Shown one piece after another: positions 62,185 to 64,000 of a stretch of 64,000 bases of DNA; position 1 is the stretch's first letter; each line of letters begins with the position of its first letter. Both the position numbers and the translations under genes were made by a program. The notes beneath the pieces were generated by a model. That model had not been told where the DNA came from and made no database searches. It saw only the letters and a list, made by a program, of their open reading frames with translations. The stretch is from Bacteroidota bacterium (GTDB lineage: Bacteria; Bacteroidota; Bacteroidia; J057; JADKCL01): assembly GCA_016718825.1 (NCBI GenBank), contig JADKCL010000003.1, forward strand, positions 248,001 through 312,000, given 5' to 3'.

Positions 62185-63558
62185 CTACTTTTCGGTCGCA
62201 ATGTTCACCTTGCCTTGTACATCCTTCCAGACCTTTACCGTCTGCCAGAAGCCATACGAACGATCGGACCTCTCCGCCAATGATTTGGCCATTTGCAACG
62301 CACTTGGCTTCAAGTCGACTTTGTAATCCTTGTGATTCACGTTGATCGTCAGCGGCTTCTTCGGATTCACCAATGCCTCATGCAGATGAATCGAGATCCC
62401 TTGGGACAGATTCTGAACTTCGATGCGATTCTGTGTCGGAAAGGCCATGACCTCTGAAAAGACCGGAAAGCCGCTCATCTTCATCCGACCACCGACGTAG
62501 CTGATCCAGAAATAGTTATCATTTCCTTCACGCACCATGTAATGATCCCATTTCAAATGAAGCGGATAGGGATTCCTGCGAAAATTACTCAACCAAGTCG
62601 GTGCATCGGTGACGGCAGTGGTGGTCTTAGCGCCTTTCGGGTTTCGTAGCCAATGAATGGGATCTGCAATGACATTCGCCTGAAAATCAGGGCCGCGACG
62701 ATCCATCACATAACTGTGTTCAGCACCTGAATGCACGTAGACTTGATGTTGAAAATCTCCCGGATGCAGTCGCGCGAGGCTGTCCAAAATCTTGCTGTAA
62801 AGCACCGTTTCCTTGTTGCGGTTGTAAGCATCGTCCAATTCGCCAACTTGGAGCAGCATCGGAACGTGTTGCAGATTGTCGGGACCGACATCGTTGTGAT
62901 GCCCCGCACTCATGCTCGCCGCAGCCAATTCGGAGGCCATCCGAGGCGCCAATTGATACACGCCGTCACCACCTGCGGAATAGCCAAGCAAGTAAATCCG
63001 ATTGGGGTCCGCACCCGTGTAGAGCCTAACCTGTTTCAAAATCTGACTGTAAAATACTTCCGCATCGCCGTCAAAATGGAGATTCCACGTGTCATTGGGG
63101 CCTCGTGGGGCAATGTAAATGCCTGTGTCGATGCTGTTGAGATAGTAGCGTTGCATCTGCTCCCACTGTTCGTCATTCATTTCGGCAGGTCCTCCTCCCC
63201 CACCATGCAAGGCGATGTAGACGGGGTAACCATCCGCAGGGGCAGCACCCTTGACTTGGATTGAAAACCGTCCGACTTTGCCGTTTTCGTAGGTTATCCT
63301 ACCCTCTTCGAATGCCGCCTTTTCCTCCGGATTTCTGCGTTGATCATCCAACAACCGCTGCCACAATGCCTCCCGCACCATCGGAATCGACGCTGAATCA
63401 AGCGTATAGTCCTTGGCTTTCAGCGAATCGATCACGTCGGTAAACGTTGGCGCGGCTTGCAGCATCCGCAGGAATTGTTTGGTTTCCGTTTTGGACATCT
63501 GCGCATCCATCGCAGAAAAGAGACCGCAGAGAACCAACAGCAGGAGGATTTTACGCAT
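62185..63558 (-). CDS. Secreted alpha/beta-hydrolase (esterase-like)
   Basis: A 457-residue protein from the ATG at 63558 (signal peptide MRKILLLLVLCGLFSAMDAQ). The hydrolase fold occupies about residues 105-300: oxyanion region ALHGGGGGPAEM, nucleophile elbow LLGYSAGGDG (Ser in GYSAGG), a later acidic region VGELDDAYNRNK and His of HSGAEHSYVMD, forming Ser-Asp-His. The C-terminal ~140 residues are a beta-rich domain (FRRNPYPLHLKWDHYMV, LTINVNHKDYKVDLKP). Similar secreted proteins are feruloyl/acetyl-xylan-esterase-like or dienelactone-type hydrolases. The substrate is not established; a polysaccharide ester is a reasonable guess. No T9SS tail. Divergent from the next gene. Confidence 0.88.
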   Translation of the reverse strand: MRKILLLLVLCGLFSAMDAQMSKTETKQFLRMLQAAPTFTDVIDSLKAKDYTLDSASIPMVREALWQRLLDDQRRNPEEKAAFEEGRITYENGKVGRFSIQVKGAAPADGYPVYIALHGGGGGPAEMNDEQWEQMQRYYLNSIDTGIYIAPRGPNDTWNLHFDGDAEVFYSQILKQVRLYTGADPNRIYLLGYSAGGDGVYQLAPRMASELAAASMSAGHHNDVGPDNLQHVPMLLQVGELDDAYNRNKETVLYSKILDSLARLHPGDFQHQVYVHSGAEHSYVMDRRGPDFQANVIADPIHWLRNPKGAKTTTAVTDAPTWLSNFRRNPYPLHLKWDHYMVREGNDNYFWISYVGGRMKMSGFPVFSEVMAFPTQNRIEVQNLSQGISIHLHEALVNPKKPLTINVNHKDYKVDLKPSALQMAKSLAERSDRSYGFWQTVKVWKDVQGKVNIATEK

Positions 63559-63748
63559 ACGCTTCTTGAATAACATTCGCTAGTTTAATGCAAAAACTGA
63601 ACCGTAACAAGGTCAATTCATGTTTTGTCAGCGAACTTTCGAAATCCAATCGACGCGCGCTCAGACGCCACCTGCCTTGGAAATTGGGTCAAATGCGCAA
63701 GGAATCCGTTTGTATATTGCTAACTGTTTTCATCATCCGAAGTCAAAA

Positions 63749-64000
63749 ATGCCGCTACAACCCCTTCGAATCGTCATTCTGCTTACCCTTTTAATGGTCC
63801 TTGCATGCCGACCCGCGCAGGCGCAGGACGATGAGGCCCCCGATTGGCAGCCGCTTTTGGTCAAACACTTCAGCCAATCGGATTTGGATGCAGCGGCCAA
63901 GGGATTGGATTTGGCAACCTACATGACGGAAAAAGAGCGCAACGTGCTCGCCTACACCAATTTGGCGCGACTGTTTCCACTTCAATTCGATGCCTTTTAC
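63749..64000 (+). CDS. N-terminus of a secreted CAP-domain-like protein (cut by window edge)
   Basis: 84 codons from the ATG at 63749, running off the right edge. Signal peptide MPLQPLRIVILLTLLMVLAC ending near AQAQ; the Cys20 could also make it a lipoprotein. The mature part reads DDEAPDWQPLLVKHFSQS, then ATYMTEKERNVLAYTNLARLFPLQFDAFY. The ...EK-x2-V-x-A-Y-x-N-L-A-R-x-x-P... pattern matches the first helix of bacterial CAP/SCP (PR-1-like) proteins in Bacteroidota. The core with the CAP His/Glu residues is beyond the window, so the family call is moderate. Confidence 0.65.
   Translation, partial: MPLQPLRIVILLTLLMVLACRPAQAQDDEAPDWQPLLVKHFSQSDLDAAAKGLDLATYMTEKERNVLAYTNLARLFPLQFDAFY

Noticed and set aside
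1..64000. tRNA, rRNA, insertion sequence or prophage
   Set aside because: I looked through the intergenic gaps and found no tRNA cloverleaf, rRNA segment, transposase of a known IS family with terminal repeats, or phage genes. The Rpn-type 'transposase' at 267-1124 has no flanking inverted repeats.

Overview
The window looks like a chromosomal piece of a Bacteroidota bacterium, probably a Saprospiria- or Chitinophagia-like lineage. At least five secreted proteins carry a type IX secretion (T9SS) C-terminal sorting domain. A sixth, giant one carries the gliding-motility-type C-terminal domain and sits beside PorP/SprF and OmpA-family genes. Several upstream regions show the Bacteroidota promoter pattern (TTTG or TTG, then 19-21 bp, then a TAnnTTTG-like box). 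Genes are compact, often in short minus-strand operons with ATGA overlaps. I found no rRNA, tRNA, CRISPR array, phage or insertion sequence.

Layout. 1-6.3 kb: a cut-off secreted protein, an Rpn-family nuclease-like protein, a GNAT acetyltransferase, a DUF4328 membrane protein, an ECF sigma factor with a small membrane protein behind it, and a transglutaminase-like secreted protein. 6.3-12.7 kb: a parallel beta-helix T9SS protein, a probable lipoprotein with a damaged start, and an S46 dipeptidyl-peptidase (DPP11-like) overlapping a DUF2314 gene. 13.1 kb: a 59-residue Cys-rich peptide behind a promoter overlapped by a 25-bp palindrome. 13.4-14.9 kb: a PcfJ-like protein. 15.2-22.6 kb: a five-gene operon (SWIM, DUF5691, MoxR-type AAA ATPase, DUF5682, VWA) that resembles the uncharacterised yehLMPQ group of E. 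coli.

22.7-39.7 kb: a secreted GH13 enzyme, an M13 peptidase, the rRNA methyltransferase RlmF, a Fic protein with a striking tandem repeat array upstream, a frameshifted lipoprotein, a fibrinogen-like-domain protein, two T9SS proteins, two paralogous lipoproteins flanking a sulfatase-modifying-factor-like lipoprotein, and a PLD-family protein. 39.7-51.8 kb: the SprB-like locus, with a small secreted protein, a 2577-residue adhesin with about 25 SprB-type repeats, PorP/SprF, and an OmpA protein with a SPOR-like end; the PLD gene follows 13 bp behind. 52-53.5 kb: a TauE/SafE transporter and a ParDE-like toxin-antitoxin pair. 53.6-56.6 kb: homoserine dehydrogenase and cystathionine gamma-synthase behind a SAM-I riboswitch with its terminator and promoter, a complete SAM-repressed methionine unit. 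56.9-61.4 kb: a large HYR-domain T9SS protein with a Gly-Ser-rich segment, and a small secreted partner. 62.2-64 kb: a secreted alpha/beta-hydrolase and the start of a CAP-domain-like protein.

The most noteworthy items are the five-gene MoxR/VWA operon, the exact 945-bp higher-order repeat in the adhesin gene, the 12-box repeat array in front of fic, the Cys-rich peptide with its palindromic operator, and the SAM riboswitch.
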